Shown here: positions 1 through 7,886 of the stretch, piece after piece
Numbering within the stretch: position 1 is the stretch's first letter
Layout: each line of letters begins with the position of its first letter
Source: Halomonas denitrificans
GTDB lineage: Bacteria; Pseudomonadota; Gammaproteobacteria; Pseudomonadales; Halomonadaceae
DNA: 64,000 nucleotides
Direction of reading: 5' to 3'
Assembly (NCBI RefSeq): GCF_003056305.1
Contig: NZ_PYVX01000002.1
Coordinates: forward strand, 434,001 to 498,000
Notes under the pieces: model-generated
Told to the model about the DNA's origin: nothing
Database searches by the model: none
What the model saw: only the letters and a program-made list of their open reading frames with translations
Position numbers and translations under genes: made by a program

Positions 1-1248
1 GCCGAGCCGGCGCGTTATCTGCCCTGTTTCACGCTGCCGAGCCTGGCCGACTGGCGGCTGGCCGCGGGGCTCGCAGGGCGGGCGCTGCCGGCCCCGCGCC
101 TCGCGCGGCGTCATGTCGCGGAGATCGTCGACGGGGAGCGCCTCGCCCTCTACGACACCCGTCGCGGCGATCTCTACCGGCCCAACGACACGGCAGCGCT
201 GATCTGGCTGCTGGCGACCGAGGGGCTCGACATCGAGGCCATCGTCGAGGCGCTGGCGAGCGCCACGAAGGAGGCCAGCAACGAGCGCACGACCGTTCAC
301 GAGCGCCTGCGCCGGGAGGTCTGGACCACCCTGCACGACTGGTGCCGCGTCGGCCTGCTCCGCCAGGCGGGCGAGGGGGACGCCGCGGACGCGACCGCGC
401 CGGCCGCCGAAGCGCCCGAGGCGCCCTCCGATCCGCACGCCTTCGCGCTGCGTCTGGCGGGGCAGGAGTGGGCGCTGGAGGTGGCGAGTGCCCCGGCCAT
501 CGCGCGGCTCGTGGCCGGCTTCGGCGCGCGGCTGGCGCCGTTCGACGGCGAGGCGGCGAGCGGGGGGCCGCGGCTTCGGGTACTGCGCGAGGCGGCGGGC
601 TATGCGCTGGCCGAGGGCGATCGACTGGTTGCCGCGCGGCTGACCCTGGACCGGCTGGTCCCCACCCTGACCGCCCACCTGCTGCGCCGGGTCGCGAGTC
701 CCGACCGGCCGGTGATCGACGCGCCCCTGCTGGTCGGGCCCGACGGCACCGGCGTGCTCTGCCTGTTCCCCGAGGGCGCGCCGCGCCGCGACCTGCTAGT
801 GCGGCTGGGCGCGGCCGGCGGCGGTCGGCTGACCCGCGGCGTGCGCCTGGACCTCGCGGATCCGACGCGGGCCGAGCTGCTGGACGCGCCCTTGGACTCG
901 CCCTTGGAAAAGGCCGGCGCGGCGCCGGCGTCGACCCGCACGGCGAACGTGACCCTGCGCGGCGTGCTGCTGGCGGGCGACGCGCACGGCGATACGCCCC
1001 TGGCCCCGGTCGCCATGCTGGAGGCGCTGGGCACGCTGCTGCCGCACTGCCTGGCCGGGGAGGAGCGGCTGACGGGACAGGGCGTGGCGGCCCTGGGCGA
1101 CTGGCTCGCCACCCTGGCCCTCGGCGCCGTCGCGATCGACTCGAAAACGGAGAGTGAGGCGCCGTCGAGCGCGGCGCTGGTCGCCTGGCTGGCCGAGAGC
1201 ATTGCCCCCGACGCCCCCGTCCCCCGCGCCGCGGCGGCGGGGGAGTAG
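1..1248 (+). CDS. PqqD-like / degenerate HPr-kinase-like protein (5' end missing)
   Basis: The frame is open from base 1 to the stop at 1246-1248, so the N-terminus lies outside the window; 415 residues are visible. Visible residues 47-121 resemble the PqqD/RRE fold: a short strand pair, then a PNDTAALIWLL stretch, then a helix-rich tail. PqqD-type domains bind leader peptides of ribosomally made peptides. Residues 150-300 recall HPr-kinase-related proteins, but where a Walker A loop would be expected (about residues 247-262, GPDGTGVLCLFPEGAPRRD) the GKS is missing. A low-complexity Ala/Glu/Pro linker (about 125-140) joins the halves. It precedes the small peptide gene at 1418. The similarity is by eye; the role is unknown. 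Confidence 0.55.
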   Translation, partial: AEPARYLPCFTLPSLADWRLAAGLAGRALPAPRLARRHVAEIVDGERLALYDTRRGDLYRPNDTAALIWLLATEGLDIEAIVEALASATKEASNERTTVHERLRREVWTTLHDWCRVGLLRQAGEGDAADATAPAAEAPEAPSDPHAFALRLAGQEWALEVASAPAIARLVAGFGARLAPFDGEAASGGPRLRVLREAAGYALAEGDRLVAARLTLDRLVPTLTAHLLRRVASPDRPVIDAPLLVGPDGTGVLCLFPEGAPRRDLLVRLGAAGGGRLTRGVRLDLADPTRAELLDAPLDSPLEKAGAAPASTRTANVTLRGVLLAGDAHGDTPLAPVAMLEALGTLLPHCLAGEERLTGQGVAALGDWLATLALGAVAIDSKTESEAPSSAALVAWLAESIAPDAPVPRAAAAGE

Positions 1249-1316
1249 CGGGGCCCGAGCATTCGGCGCCGCTGCGGCGACGCCGATGACGGGGTCGGCC
1301 CCCTGGCCGGCCCGCG

Positions 1317-1347
1317 GCATGGCGACACGCACGGCGTGTCGCCATGC
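1317..1347 (+). terminator. Perfect 14-bp hairpin, terminator-like
   Basis: GCATGGCGACACGC at 1317-1330 is perfectly complementary to 1334-1347 across a 3-base loop. No T-run follows. It lies 70 bases after the PqqD-like gene and 70 bases before the small peptide gene, so it may end or attenuate transcription between them. It could also be a palindromic protein-binding site. Confidence 0.5.
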
Positions 1348-1417
1348 GATTCGAACGCGGAGGTCGAGCGCGTATCGACGCTGCGGATCGACATTGCCAA
1401 TCGAGGAGGTCATGACC

Positions 1418-1687
1418 ATGACACTGCACGACGAGAAACGTCGCCACCTGCTGGGCCGGCTCGGTCGACAGCTCGGCTACACGGCACCGGCGCTGCTGCT
1501 GGTGGCGAGCGGCGCGGCCTTCCAGGCCGTGGCCGGCGAGCCCGCCGCGACGCCGGAGACCGTCGGCGGCTACACCAGCGGCCAGGAGGCGTCCCTGATG
1601 CTGGCCGAGGCGCACGCCGAGGCCGAGGGGGAAGCGGAAGGCGAAGCCGAGGGTGAAGCCGAAGCCGAGGCCGAGGCCGAGGGGTGA
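1418..1687 (+). CDS. Small exported-type protein with Ala-Glu-Gly repeat tail
   Basis: An 89-residue protein. The N-terminus HDEKRRHLLGRLGRQL is basic, with a twin-arginine RRHLLG stretch. A hydrophobic segment follows (about residues 21-38, YTAPALLLVA) and ends near an AVAG cleavage-like site, so export or membrane anchoring is likely. Residues 67-89 are only Ala, Glu and Gly. Residues 1-40 align without gaps to the cytochrome c at 10491-11171, with 27 identities, and both continue into L-L-A-x-x-H-A-E-A-E-G. The start at 1418 is preferred because GAGGAGGT (1403-1410) sits 7 bases upstream; an ATG at 1412 is too close to it. No known enzymatic domain. The neighbouring PqqD-like gene makes a modified peptide possible but unproven. 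Confidence 0.65.
   Translation: MTLHDEKRRHLLGRLGRQLGYTAPALLLVASGAAFQAVAGEPAATPETVGGYTSGQEASLMLAEAHAEAEGEAEGEAEGEAEAEAEAEG
1616..1684 (+). repeat. Hexanucleotide-type repeat coding (Ala-Glu/Gly-Glu)n
   Basis: GCCGAG/GAAGCC-type units repeat in frame and encode residues 67-89 of the small exported protein. Codon wobble (GAG/GAA, GCC/GCG) breaks perfect DNA identity, so selection seems to act on the protein. A second tract of the same kind lies at 10677-10781. Confidence 0.8.
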
Positions 1688-1713
1688 TCTCGCCATCGCC
1701 CCTTCCCTGAGAG

Positions 1714-1745
1714 GCCGGGCCGTCGCCCCGGGTGACGGCCCCGGC
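1714..1745 (+). terminator. GC-rich hairpin downstream of the small Ala-Glu protein
   Basis: GCCGGGCCGTC (1714-1724) pairs with GACGGCCCCGGC (1734-1745), with one bulged base and a 9-base loop. It lies 27 bases after the small protein's stop and 50 bases before the DinB gene. No T-run is present. Confidence 0.5.
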
Positions 1746-1796
1746 TGCCTCACCGCCTTCGGACGGGCCTGCCACGGACCCGACAGGAGCGCCACC

Positions 1797-2408
1797 ATGT
1801 CCACACCCGCATCCCTGCCATCACGCCACGCCCCGGGCCTCATCGAGGAGAACCGGCAGGCGCTGGCCCAGCTGAGGCGCCTGCTCGACGACCTGGCCCC
1901 CGAGGCCTATCGACGGGTCTTCGGCGTCCAGGGACGTCACACCCTCGGCAAGCACGTTCGCCATATCATCGATCACTACGAGGCGCTGATCGACGGTCTC
2001 GAGGCGGGCGCCCGGACCCTCGACTACGAGCGGCGGCGGCGCGACCCGGCCCTCGAGACCCGGCCCGACGAGGCCGCCCGGCGCCTGGCCGCCCTCGAGA
2101 CCTGGCTCGCGTCCCTCGAGACGCAGGCCGCGCCGGAGCGCCTGACCCTGCGCTATGGCCTGGACGCCGGCGCGGCCACCGACGACGAGGCGCGCCTCGC
2201 CCTGGCCTCCAGCCTGGCCCGTGAGCTGGCCTTCCTGACCAGCCACACCGTGCATCACATGGCGATCATCGGCCTGCTGGCCGAGCAGCTCGGCCTCGCC
2301 CTGCCGGACTCGTTCGGCGTGCACCCCTCCACCCTGCGCCACTGGCGGCGGGAGGCGGAGTCCGAACGTGGCGCACCCCTCCCATCGTCGGCTGCCGCCT
2401 CGTCCTGA
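1797..2408 (+). CDS. DinB-family protein
   Basis: A 203-residue protein whose histidine pattern fits the DinB/YfiT four-helix metalloprotein fold: RHTLGKHVRHIIDH at residues 47-60 on one helix and TSHTVHHMAI late in the protein. Members of this superfamily are typically thiol-dependent transferases or metal-binding stress proteins; the substrate cannot be told from sequence. The start at 1797 has AGGAG 6 bases upstream. The open frame extends further upstream, but only as a Lys/Pro/Arg-rich shadow of the Ala-Glu repeat. It converges with the DUF3047 gene, leaving 45 bases between the stops. Confidence 0.75.
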   Translation: MSTPASLPSRHAPGLIEENRQALAQLRRLLDDLAPEAYRRVFGVQGRHTLGKHVRHIIDHYEALIDGLEAGARTLDYERRRRDPALETRPDEAARRLAALETWLASLETQAAPERLTLRYGLDAGAATDDEARLALASSLARELAFLTSHTVHHMAIIGLLAEQLGLALPDSFGVHPSTLRHWRREAESERGAPLPSSAAASS

Positions 2409-2453
2409 CCGGGCGCGAAGGCGACCGGCGCTGCTCGCCGTCGACCTTGCGCC

Positions 2454-3143
2454 TCAGGGGCAGTCGGGGGGCGTGGGGGAGGCGGAGAAGGCGAGGTGGG
2501 TGAACCAGGCCGTGGCATCGACGCCGGCGTTGTCGCCGTCGCTCATCAGGGCCAGGCCGTCGATGGTGTCCGGGCGGCTGCCGAAGAGGCGACGATAGTC
2601 CGCGCCGACGTCGCGCACCTCCGCCACCCACTCGCCGACCCGGGCGTCGCCGCTCTGTAATGCCAGCAGCCGGGCGCGGTCGGTGAAGGCGTTGGGCCAG
2701 GCGCTGCCGGCCGGCTGGGTCGAGGCCCAGACATAGTTCACCGACTCCACCTGCCAGGGCAGCAGGCCCGTCCGGCGGGCCACGTAGACCCGGGCCGGGT
2801 AGTCGTCGCCGGCCTTGCGCGTCTCGTCGAGCCCCTCGTGAATCCCCGAGACCCGCCAGCACCACTGCAGGTAGGGCGTCTCGCGAAGGTCGATCTCGCG
2901 CTCCAGGTACTTCGCCGAGGCCCGTCGGCGGGCGCGGGCCCGAAGCGCCCGGGTGCCCTCCAGGTCGACGACCCGGTACTCGGTCTCGCCGGCGAAGACG
3001 CGGGTCGACCAGCCGCGGATCTCCTCCGGCGAGAAGTGCAGGTCCTCGGCCGCAAGGACCTCCCCGGCACCGGGCAGCAGCGGGCCGGCACAGAGCACCG
3101 CCAGCATCGCCAGGCGGGACAGCAGCGGTGATCGAGGCCTCAT
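2454..3143 (-). CDS. DUF3047 secreted protein
   Basis: A 229-residue protein with a signal peptide: MRPRSPLLSRLAMLAVLCAG followed by a VLA-AE cleavage-type site near residue 32. The rest carries the DUF3047 pattern, including LQWCWRVS, an acidic DDYPARVYV stretch, NYVW, and a late DGLALMSDGDNA motif. The family is periplasmic or envelope-associated and has no assigned activity. The ATG at 3143 is chosen because CGGGAG lies about 8 bases upstream and the signal peptide then starts correctly; an upstream ATG at 3176 would add 11 residues. It is last in the leftward run after the ECF sigma and anti-sigma genes, 49 bases downstream, and may be a target of that sigma factor. Confidence 0.75.
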   Translation of the reverse strand: MRPRSPLLSRLAMLAVLCAGPLLPGAGEVLAAEDLHFSPEEIRGWSTRVFAGETEYRVVDLEGTRALRARARRRASAKYLEREIDLRETPYLQWCWRVSGIHEGLDETRKAGDDYPARVYVARRTGLLPWQVESVNYVWASTQPAGSAWPNAFTDRARLLALQSGDARVGEWVAEVRDVGADYRRLFGSRPDTIDGLALMSDGDNAGVDATAWFTHLAFSASPTPPDCP

Positions 3144-3192
3144 GGGGGGCGCTCCCGAGATCGAGGCGGCGGCCACGCCGCGCGCCGGTGAC

Positions 3193-3396
3193 TCATGACG
3201 ACGAGGCCGGGGGCTCGTCGTCCTCCGCGGGGCCGAAGCGCCGGCCGACGCCGTGGAGCAGCGTGAACTGCCGGTCGCACTCCCGACAGGCGCCGCACAT
3301 GGCGAGGTGTAGTCGCAGCGAGAGCCGCTCCTGGAAGGTGAGGGGGCGGTCCTGGCGCAGCGACATCAGGCGGGTCGCCTCCTTGCACATCATCAT
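3193..3396 (-). CDS. Zinc-finger (zf-HC2) anti-sigma factor
   Basis: A 67-residue cytoplasmic protein with Cys4 and the H30-x3-C34-x2-C37 signature of zinc-binding anti-sigma domains (HLAMCGAC), plus an extra Cys40. No transmembrane helix follows, so this is a soluble ZAS-type anti-sigma factor. It starts with three consecutive Met codons; AGGGGGA 6 bases upstream favours 3396. Its ATG overlaps the sigma factor stop by 4 bases (ATGA), so the pair is translationally coupled. In this family zinc or thiol redox state often controls release of the sigma factor; whether that applies here is inference. Confidence 0.85.
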   Translation of the reverse strand: MMMCKEATRLMSLRQDRPLTFQERLSLRLHLAMCGACRECDRQFTLLHGVGRRFGPAEDDEPPASSS

Positions 3397-3971
3397 GAGG
3401 CGTCCCCCTCGAGCCAGCCCTGCTCGATGCAGGCGCGCAGTCGCAGCCGGGCGCGATGCAGCATCACCCAGCAGTTGTTCTCCTTGATGCCGAGCTCCCG
3501 GCAGATCTCCTCGGTGGAGAGCCCCATCAGCTCGCGCAGGGAGAAGATCCGCGCGGCGCTGTCCGGCAGGGCGATCATGCAGGCGTCGAAGACCTGCCAG
3601 AAGCGTTCGTTCTCGAAGGCGGCCTCCGGCTCTCCCCAGCTCTGGGGGCGCGCCTCCGGCTGCCAGCGGCCGTTCTGCTGGAACAGCCGGTCGATCGCCT
3701 CGTCGTCGTTCTCGTCCGCCAGCGGCTGCCAGCGGCCCTGGCGCTTCTGGGCGCGCATGGCATCGAGGATCTTGTACTTGAGGATGCCGAAGACCCAGGT
3801 CTCGTAGCCGGAGCGACCGGCGAAACTGTCGTGCTTCTCGAGGGCGGACACCATGGCCTCCTGAACGGCATCCTCTGCCTGGCTGCGATCCCGCAGGTGC
3901 ATGAGGGCGAAGGAGACCAGCCGCGGCCTCACCGCCGCCAGCCGCTCCTGCCTGTGTGCCTTGTCGTCCAT
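3393..3971 (-). CDS. ECF-type sigma-70 factor
   Basis: A 192-residue sigma factor containing only regions 2 and 4. Region 2 (about residues 15-85) includes RSQAEDAVQEAMVSALEK and WVFGILKYKILDAMR. Region 4 (about 130-180) includes ALPDSAARIFSLRELMGLSTEEICRELGI-like helix-turn-helix sequence read in overlapping parts. A long linker (about 85-125) rich in Gln, Trp and Glu separates them. It is coupled by a 4-base overlap to its anti-sigma partner. Likely targets are its own operon and the DUF3047 gene downstream. The 170 bases upstream (3972-4141) hold its promoter, but I cannot assign ECF -35/-10 elements with confidence. Confidence 0.88.
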   Translation of the reverse strand: MDDKAHRQERLAAVRPRLVSFALMHLRDRSQAEDAVQEAMVSALEKHDSFAGRSGYETWVFGILKYKILDAMRAQKRQGRWQPLADENDDEAIDRLFQQNGRWQPEARPQSWGEPEAAFENERFWQVFDACMIALPDSAARIFSLRELMGLSTEEICRELGIKENNCWVMLHRARLRLRACIEQGWLEGDAS

Positions 3972-4141
3972 CGAGGAGTCCCCTGCCCGCCGTCGTGGTT
4001 GTTCATGATGCGGGATGAGTCTAGCAGTTGGGGGCTACCGCCGGGGAAGGAGGCTCTGCTGGGTCGCGGCTCGCCGGCCTTCCTTACAGGATTCGCGACG
4101 GCGAGGCCTCGCCTTCTTCCCTCCAGGCGCTCGGCGAGAGG

Positions 4142-4804
4142 CTAATCGGGACGTTCCTCGCGCCGAGGCGCGAGGAAGTCGACGCCGAGTGCCTCGCCCA
4201 GGCGGGCCAGCCGGGCGAGATCCTCGGGGCGGTCGACGTCCCAGAGCCGCGCCGGGCAGGCCAGCCGCCAGCCCAGCGCCGCGGCGCGCTCACGGGTCTG
4301 GGCCATGACGCGATCCGTGCCCCAGTCGACGCCACGAAACAGCTCGGGCTCGGCGCGCCGGACGCCGACCAGCGCGTAGCCGCCGTCCTCGACCGGCAGG
4401 AAGACGCCGTCGGCATCCATCAGCGCCGCCGCACAGCGTCGCAGCAGCGCCGGGGTCAGCGCCGGGCAGTCGCTGCCGATTACAAGCCCCGGCGCGTCCA
4501 TGGCCGCGAGGGCCTCATGCATGCGCGTGCCGAGATCCCCCTCGGGCTGGGCGCGCAGCGCGATGCCGTGGCGCTCGGCCAGCTCCCGGAACAGCGGGTG
4601 GTCGTGCTCGAGCGCCGTCCACAGGGTGATGCGCGCAGGCGAGGTCGCCGCCAGGGCGGTGGCGACGGCGTGGCGCAGCAGCCGCGCGTGGAGTCGGCTG
4701 GCGCCCTCGGCGCCGAGCGCCGGGATCAGCCGCGTCTTGGCGCGGCCGGGAACCGGCGCCTTGGCCAGTATCGCCAGGGGAAAGTCGCGGGCGTCAGCGC
4801 ACAT
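4142..4804 (-). CDS. TIGR04282-type transferase (DUF2064)
   Basis: A 220-residue GT-A/nucleotidyltransferase-like protein. The start LAILAKAPVPGRAKTRL is the family's phosphate-binding loop; GSDCPALTP and EDGGYALVG are the metal and substrate motifs. The family is named after arsenosugar biosynthesis, but no arsM or arsS gene is in this window, so that role is not supported here. It overlaps the TIGR04283 gene upstream by 11 bases, which implies the two act together, probably in moving a sugar or phospho-sugar unit. It is the last gene of a leftward run starting at the phosphotransferase (10257). Confidence 0.82.
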   Translation of the reverse strand: MCADARDFPLAILAKAPVPGRAKTRLIPALGAEGASRLHARLLRHAVATALAATSPARITLWTALEHDHPLFRELAERHGIALRAQPEGDLGTRMHEALAAMDAPGLVIGSDCPALTPALLRRCAAALMDADGVFLPVEDGGYALVGVRRAEPELFRGVDWGTDRVMAQTRERAAALGWRLACPARLWDVDRPEDLARLARLGEALGVDFLAPRREERPD

Positions 4805-5486
4805 GGCGATAGGCCCGGGCCAGGTCGTCGGGCGAGGCGCCGCGCCAGTAGCACCAGCGCAGCCGCCACATCAGCAGCATGGTGCGAAAGACGCCGCCCT
4901 GCTCCCAGCGTCGCCCCGAGGTCGTTACCATCGTGCGCAGGCAGGCCGGCCTCGAGATCCGCTTGAGCCGTCGCGACATCTCGATGTCCTCCATCAGCGG
5001 CTGCTCGGGGAAGCCGCCCGCGGCCGCGAAGGCCTCACGGGTCATGAACAGGGCCTGGTCGCCGGTGGCGATGCCCGTCCAGCGCGAGCGACGGTTCATG
5101 GCGAAGGCGATCACGGGCAGCAGCGGATGACGCCCGGCCAGCCGCACGTCGAAGCGCCCCCAGTCGCGCCCCTCGGCCAGCGCCGCGGCGATCGCGTGCT
5201 CGGCCCCCGGCGGCAGGCGCGTGTCGGCATGCAGGAACAGCAGCCACCGGCCGCGGGCCGCGCGGGCGCCGGCATTCATCTGCCGGGCGCGGCCCGGCGC
5301 GCTCTCGATCACCCGCGTGGCCAGCCCGGTGGCCCGGCTCCGCGTGTCGTCGTGGCTGCCGCCGTCGACCACCAGGACCTCCGCGCCGCCCGCCTTTGCC
5401 GCCTGCAGGTGGGTCAGGGTCGCCTCGATGATAGCGGCCTCGTTCAGCGTTGGGAGGATGATGCTCAGCCGCGGCGGGGTCGACAT
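4794..5486 (-). CDS. TIGR04283-type family 2 glycosyltransferase
   Basis: A 230-residue GT2 protein: LSIILPTLNEAAIIEATL at the N-terminus, VVDGGSHDDT, then FLHADTRLP as the DxD metal site, and EDIEMSRRLK as the acceptor motif. There is no long membrane domain, so it is cytosolic or peripheral. Family members are annotated as arsenosugar glycosyltransferases, yet most genomes with this gene pair lack the other arsenosugar genes. It lies 36 bases after ynjD and overlaps the TIGR04282 gene, which suggests co-transcription with the YnjBCD-type transporter. Confidence 0.85.
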   Translation of the reverse strand: MSTPPRLSIILPTLNEAAIIEATLTHLQAAKAGGAEVLVVDGGSHDDTRSRATGLATRVIESAPGRARQMNAGARAARGRWLLFLHADTRLPPGAEHAIAAALAEGRDWGRFDVRLAGRHPLLPVIAFAMNRRSRWTGIATGDQALFMTREAFAAAGGFPEQPLMEDIEMSRRLKRISRPACLRTMVTTSGRRWEQGGVFRTMLLMWRLRWCYWRGASPDDLARAYRHVR

Positions 5487-5522
5487 CGCGTGTCTCCACG
5501 GAGGGGGCGGTATGGCATCGCG

Positions 5523-6167
5523 TCACCGGCCGCCGGGCGAGAGTTCGATCACCCGCCCGCCGGCCGCCTCGGCGTCCTCGCGGTCGTGGGTTACCAGCAG
5601 GCTCGGCAGGCCGGCCTCGCGCAGGTGCTCGAAGACCAGCCGGCGCATCGCCTGGCGCAGGTGGGTGTCGAGCTTGGAGAAGGGCTCGTCGAGCAGCACC
5701 GCGCAGGGCGCCGAGAGCAGCAGGCGCATCAGCGCCACCCGCGCCTGCTGGCCGCCGGAGAGCGTGGCCGGGTCGCGCTCGCCGAAGCCGGCAAGCCCAA
5801 TGTGCGCGAGCGCCTGCTCGACCCGGGCGGCCCTGTCATCGGCGGCGCGGGGCAGGCCGAAGCGCAGGTTGCCGGCCACCGAGAGATGGGGAAAGAGCAG
5901 CGGATCCTGGAACAGCAGGCCGAGGCCGCGACGCTCGGCGGGCAGGGCGGTGAGGTCGCGGCCGTCCAGCAGGATGCGGCCCGAGGCCACGAACTCGGGC
6001 GCCAGGAAGCCGGCCAGGAAGGCCAGCAGGGTCGACTTTCCCGCGCCGGAGGGGCCCATGACGGTGAGCACCTCGCCCGGGGCGATCTCGGCGTCGAGTT
6101 CGACCAGGGGCGTGTCGCCCAGGCGGATACTGACGTCGCGAAGTTCGAGTCGATGGGGCGTGGTCAT
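5523..6167 (-). CDS. ynjD: ABC importer ATPase, YnjD type
   Basis: A 214-residue ATP-binding subunit. Walker A is MGPSGAGKST, the Q-loop is LLFQDPLLFPH, the signature is LSGGQQARVAL, and Walker B is CAVLLDEPF with the H-switch in LLVTHDREDAEA. The short length without a C-terminal regulatory domain matches YnjD/ThiQ-like importers. It starts at ATG 6167, overlapping the permease start by 4 bases (ATGA). It should power the permease encoded at 6164-7846. Confidence 0.85.
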   Translation of the reverse strand: MTTPHRLELRDVSIRLGDTPLVELDAEIAPGEVLTVMGPSGAGKSTLLAFLAGFLAPEFVASGRILLDGRDLTALPAERRGLGLLFQDPLLFPHLSVAGNLRFGLPRAADDRAARVEQALAHIGLAGFGERDPATLSGGQQARVALMRLLLSAPCAVLLDEPFSKLDTHLRQAMRRLVFEHLREAGLPSLLVTHDREDAEAAGGRVIELSPGGR

Positions 6168-7846
6168 GGGGCTCCCTGCATGCCGCGGCGGTTGGACCAT
6201 AGCAGCTTCGGCAGGCCGATGGCGATCGCGAAGCCCGCGAGCGGCAGGCAGGCCTGGACCAGCGCCCAGACCCCGATCACCCGCCGGTTGCCGCCGGCGG
6301 CCAGCGAGACCGCCTCGGTGGTGACGGTGGTCACCCGTCCCGCGCCCAGCAGCTGGGTGGGCAGGTACTGGCCGATGCTCACCGCCAGGCCCACCGCGCA
6401 GGCGGTGAGCAGCGGAGCCAGCAGCATCGGCAGCCGGACCCGCCAGAAGACGGCGTTGCGCGAGGCGCCGAGGGTCAGGGCGAGCCGGGTCCAGCGCGGG
6501 TCGATCCGCCGGTAGGCCTCCGAGAGCGACAGGAAGACGTAGGGCAGCACGAACAGCAGGTGGCCGAAGACGATCAGGCCGTGGGTTGGCCGGGTGCCGA
6601 GCTGTTCCATCACCACCACCAGGCCGAACAGGAAGGCGATCTGCGGCACGATCAGCGGCAGGTAGAGCAGCCACAGCGCCTTCGAGGCGGTGCGCCCGGT
6701 GCGCTGCTCGTTCTCTAGGGCCGCCAGCACCAGCAACGCGGCGAGCAGGGTCGAACCCAGCGCGATCAGCGCCGTCGAGGCGAGGGGCCCGCCGAGGGCG
6801 GGTAGCGCCTGGGCCCAGTGATCCGGCGTCATGCTCCGGGGCAGGGCGTCGGGAAAGCGCCAGAACCCGGCCACCGAGTAGATCGCCAGGCCGCCGAGCC
6901 CGGCGAAGGCGACACCCGTGGCGAGCAGGATCGGCAGCCTGCCGGCGAGGCGCAGGCCCGCCTCGCCGCGGCGTCGCTCGCCTCGGGCGATCCAGGCCTT
7001 CATCAGCCTGGCCATGAGCCGCTCCAGCCCCCACCAGGTAAAGAGGGCCGCGGCGGTGACGCCGAGCTGCAGGATCGCGCCGGCCGAGGCCAAAAAGCGC
7101 TGGTCGAGGTCGGGGTCGCTGAACCAGGTCAGGATCGAGACGGCCAGCGTCGGCGGTAGGGTCGGGCCGAGGATCATCGCCACGTCCACCACCGAGGAGG
7201 CGTAGGCGATCACCGCGAACACCGGCAGGCGGATCAGCGGGTAGAGGGCCGGCGCCACCACCTTGAGCCAGGCGATGGCGGGGCGGTAGCCCAGCGAGCG
7301 GGCCATGGCCACGCGGCGCTCGGCGTCGAGCTGGGGCAGCGCCGCCAGGCTCATCAGCAGCAGGAAGGGCACCTCCTTGATGACCAGCCCCGCGATCAGC
7401 GAGAGTCCCCAGGGATCCTGGACGATCAGCAGGTCCGGCGGGCGCTCCCAGCCGGTCAGCGCCGGCGACGCCAGCCGCGCGAGCAGCCCCGTGGGGGCGA
7501 TCAAGAAGGCCAGCCCGAAGGCCGCGGCGGCGTGGGGAATGGAGAGCAGCGGCGAGACCAGCCGGCGGATCCAGCGATCGAGCCGGCTGCCGCTCGCCGC
7601 GGCCAGGTAGAGCAGCACCACGGCGAGCGACAGGGCGGTGGCGATGAGGCCGCTGGCGAAACTGATGGCGACCGAGCGGCCGATGCCCGGCTGGGCGGCC
7701 AGCGCCCGCCAGGGGGCCAGCGAGAGGCTCTCGCCGCCGAGTGCCGGCAGGTAGCCGAAGGCCGGCAGCAGGGCCATGACGAGGCCCGCCAGGATGGGCG
7801 CGACCAGCAGGGTGACGATCAGCGCGGGGGCGAGGCGCAGCATCAT
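6164..7846 (-). CDS. ynjC: ABC importer fused permease, YnjC type
   Basis: A 560-residue inner-membrane protein with two consecutive binding-protein-dependent permease domains, about residues 1-265 and 290-550. Each carries an EAA-type cytoplasmic loop; ARSLGYRPAIAWLKVVAPAL and TLGASRNAVFWRVRLPML are the two coupling loops. The duplicated single-chain layout matches YnjC and ThiP. It lies between the binding protein (40-base gap) and the ATPase (4-base overlap). The substrate of the YnjBCD family is not established; its resemblance to thiamine and iron importers gives only a loose guide. Confidence 0.85.
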   Translation of the reverse strand: MMLRLAPALIVTLLVAPILAGLVMALLPAFGYLPALGGESLSLAPWRALAAQPGIGRSVAISFASGLIATALSLAVVLLYLAAASGSRLDRWIRRLVSPLLSIPHAAAAFGLAFLIAPTGLLARLASPALTGWERPPDLLIVQDPWGLSLIAGLVIKEVPFLLLMSLAALPQLDAERRVAMARSLGYRPAIAWLKVVAPALYPLIRLPVFAVIAYASSVVDVAMILGPTLPPTLAVSILTWFSDPDLDQRFLASAGAILQLGVTAAALFTWWGLERLMARLMKAWIARGERRRGEAGLRLAGRLPILLATGVAFAGLGGLAIYSVAGFWRFPDALPRSMTPDHWAQALPALGGPLASTALIALGSTLLAALLVLAALENEQRTGRTASKALWLLYLPLIVPQIAFLFGLVVVMEQLGTRPTHGLIVFGHLLFVLPYVFLSLSEAYRRIDPRWTRLALTLGASRNAVFWRVRLPMLLAPLLTACAVGLAVSIGQYLPTQLLGAGRVTTVTTEAVSLAAGGNRRVIGVWALVQACLPLAGFAIAIGLPKLLWSNRRGMQGAP

Positions 7847-7886
7847 CGGGCCGGCCCCGCCTCGCCCGCGTCGGAGGCGCTGGCCA

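Noticed and set aside
1616..1684. Tandem DNA repeat or CRISPR-like array
   Set aside because: The repeats are six-base coding units for Ala-Glu without spacers and sit in frame inside a gene.
1653..1796. N-terminal extension of the DinB protein
   Set aside because: The extra sequence is a Lys/Pro/Arg-rich frame-shifted reading of the Ala-Glu repeat; the ATG at 1797 has its own AGGAG.
29..1843. Long open frames on the opposite strand of real genes, here a 604-residue minus-strand frame; similar ones at 4500-6515, 14913-16775, 24693-27257, 27251-29887, 30213-32843 and 53465-55630
   Set aside because: They mirror well-supported genes, have Arg/Pro/Ala- or Gly/Gln/His-rich composition and no recognisable domain. 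Long antisense frames are expected at this GC content.
4142..5486. Arsenosugar biosynthesis locus
   Set aside because: Only the two family-named transferases are present; no arsenic methyltransferase or radical-SAM arsenosugar gene is in the window.
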